The position numbers and the translations under genes were made by a program. A stretch of DNA of 6,477 nt. Source: Actinomycetota bacterium (GTDB lineage: Bacteria; Actinomycetota; Actinomycetes; S36-B12; UBA5976). Below, in pieces: positions 6,022 through 6,477 of this stretch. Below the pieces are notes generated by a model. It was not told where the DNA came from. It saw only the letters and a program-made list of their open reading frames with translations, and searched no databases. The number at the start of each line of letters is the position of its first letter. Position 1 is the first letter of the stretch. The stretch covers positions 1-6,477 of the forward strand of contig CANLIF010000073.1 in the NCBI GenBank assembly GCA_947491175.1, written 5' to 3'.

Positions 6022-6477
6022 TTATTCCCCTGCTACCCGAGCCCTACGGCGCATAGAAAGCTCGTCGCTTCCGGTCACAGGATTTTGCGAAGCGCCCGAA
6101 TCGCTAACTGCGTACTCTGACTGGTAACTAGGCAGTTGGGAAAGTGAGCCTTCAATTTCTTGCCATACCCGGCCAATAGCGATGCCAAATACGCCTTGAC
6201 CACCAGCTAGTAAGTCAATTACTTCATCTGGCGATGTGCATTCATAAACACTGACTCCGTCGCTCATAAGCGTGACTTGAGTTAAATCGGTTGTTCCGCG
6301 GGCTCGCAAATGCTCAACCGCAGTGCGGATCTGCTGAAGTGAAACCCCGGTATCAAGTAAGCGCTTAACAATCTTTAGTTCCAAGATGTCTCGGAAGCCA
6401 TACAGCCGCGCAGTTCCAGAACCAGTTGCTGGGCGGACCGTTGGTAAGACCAGTGAAGTGCGCGCCCAATAGTCAAG
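6022..6477 (-). CDS. MerR-family regulator of the Rv1830 (ResR/McdR) type, 5'-truncated by the window edge
   Basis: This is a DNA-binding regulator; its mycobacterial relative Rv1830 has been linked to cell division and growth control. The frame is open to the right edge, so only the C-terminal 151 residues are seen and a start inside the window (for example TTG 6384) should not be used. Residues 1-30 (LDYWARTSLV, then RPATGSG and RLYGFRDI) are the second helix and wing of a MerR winged-helix domain. The following helices carry LELKIVKRLLDTGVSLQQIR (32-51). The segment VYECTSPDEVIDLLAGGQGVFGIAIGRVWQEIEG (about 77-110) is typical of the Rv1830 group rather than of Rv1828/FtsR. The last 40 residues are polar, probably disordered, and end in a basic RRRARVAGE. 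No metal-binding cysteine cluster is seen. In mycobacteria this gene also lies near the glycine dehydrogenase gene. It is on the same strand as gcvP, 208 bases upstream. The exact orthologue assignment is recalled from family knowledge. Confidence 0.85.
   Translation of the reverse strand, partial: LDYWARTSLVLPTVRPATGSGTARLYGFRDILELKIVKRLLDTGVSLQQIRTAVEHLRARGTTDLTQVTLMSDGVSVYECTSPDEVIDLLAGGQGVFGIAIGRVWQEIEGSLSQLPSYQSEYAVSDSGASQNPVTGSDELSMRRRARVAGE

Noticed and set aside
5847..6056. 69-codon plus-strand frame opposite the riboswitch
   Set aside because: It is antisense to the aptamer and the end of the MerR gene, and its composition follows the RNA helices rather than a protein.
6382..6384. 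TTG 6384 as the start of the MerR-type gene
   Set aside because: The frame continues to the window edge with the second helix and wing of the MerR DNA-binding domain, so this TTG is an internal leucine.

Overview
The window looks chromosomal and comes from an actinobacterium. RbpA is an actinobacteria-specific RNA polymerase partner. The MerR-type gene at the right edge resembles mycobacterial Rv1830 (ResR/McdR). The lnt-ppm1 pair convergent with rbpA is also the arrangement I recall for the M. tuberculosis Rv2050/Rv2051c locus. Base composition is near 50% GC by eye, low for the phylum. This suggests a small-genome, possibly freshwater lineage (acI/Nanopelagicales or Luna/Rhodoluna type), but that placement is inference only.

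Layout. Bases 1-1407 (+) hold most of lnt, the apolipoprotein N-acyltransferase, cut by the left edge. After a 22-base gap comes ppm1 (1430-2182, +), a polyprenol-phosphate mannosyltransferase. A convergent intergenic region (2183-2316) contains a 75-bp inverted-repeat element and a smaller hairpin. rbpA (2317-2646, -) follows. The stretch 2647-2930 has no gene; it holds the rbpA leader, a TTGACAT/ATGTCAA palindrome, repeated TGACATC words and a hairpin that probably ends the gcvP transcript. gcvP (2931-5813, -) encodes the full-length 960-residue P-protein of the glycine cleavage system. Its 5' leader (5814-5990) carries a clear glycine riboswitch with a single complete aptamer. The right end (6022-6477, -) is the C-terminal 151 residues of the MerR-type regulator, whose start lies outside the window.

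How the genes work together. lnt and ppm1 are probably co-transcribed and both act at the membrane: Lnt N-acylates lipoproteins, and Ppm1 makes polyprenyl-phosphate-mannose for extracytoplasmic mannosylation. RbpA supports transcription initiation by the principal sigma factor. GcvP starts glycine breakdown into the one-carbon pool and is probably controlled by glycine through the leader RNA. The MerR-gcvP neighbourhood also exists in mycobacteria, at a locus separate from rbpA/ppm1, so this window joins two conserved actinobacterial blocks.

I see no mobile elements, CRISPR arrays, tRNA or rRNA genes, and no clearly unprecedented system. The most interesting parts are the non-coding elements: the single-aptamer glycine riboswitch with its unusual downstream leader, the long inverted repeat touching the ppm1 stop codon, and the structured gcvP-rbpA spacer.
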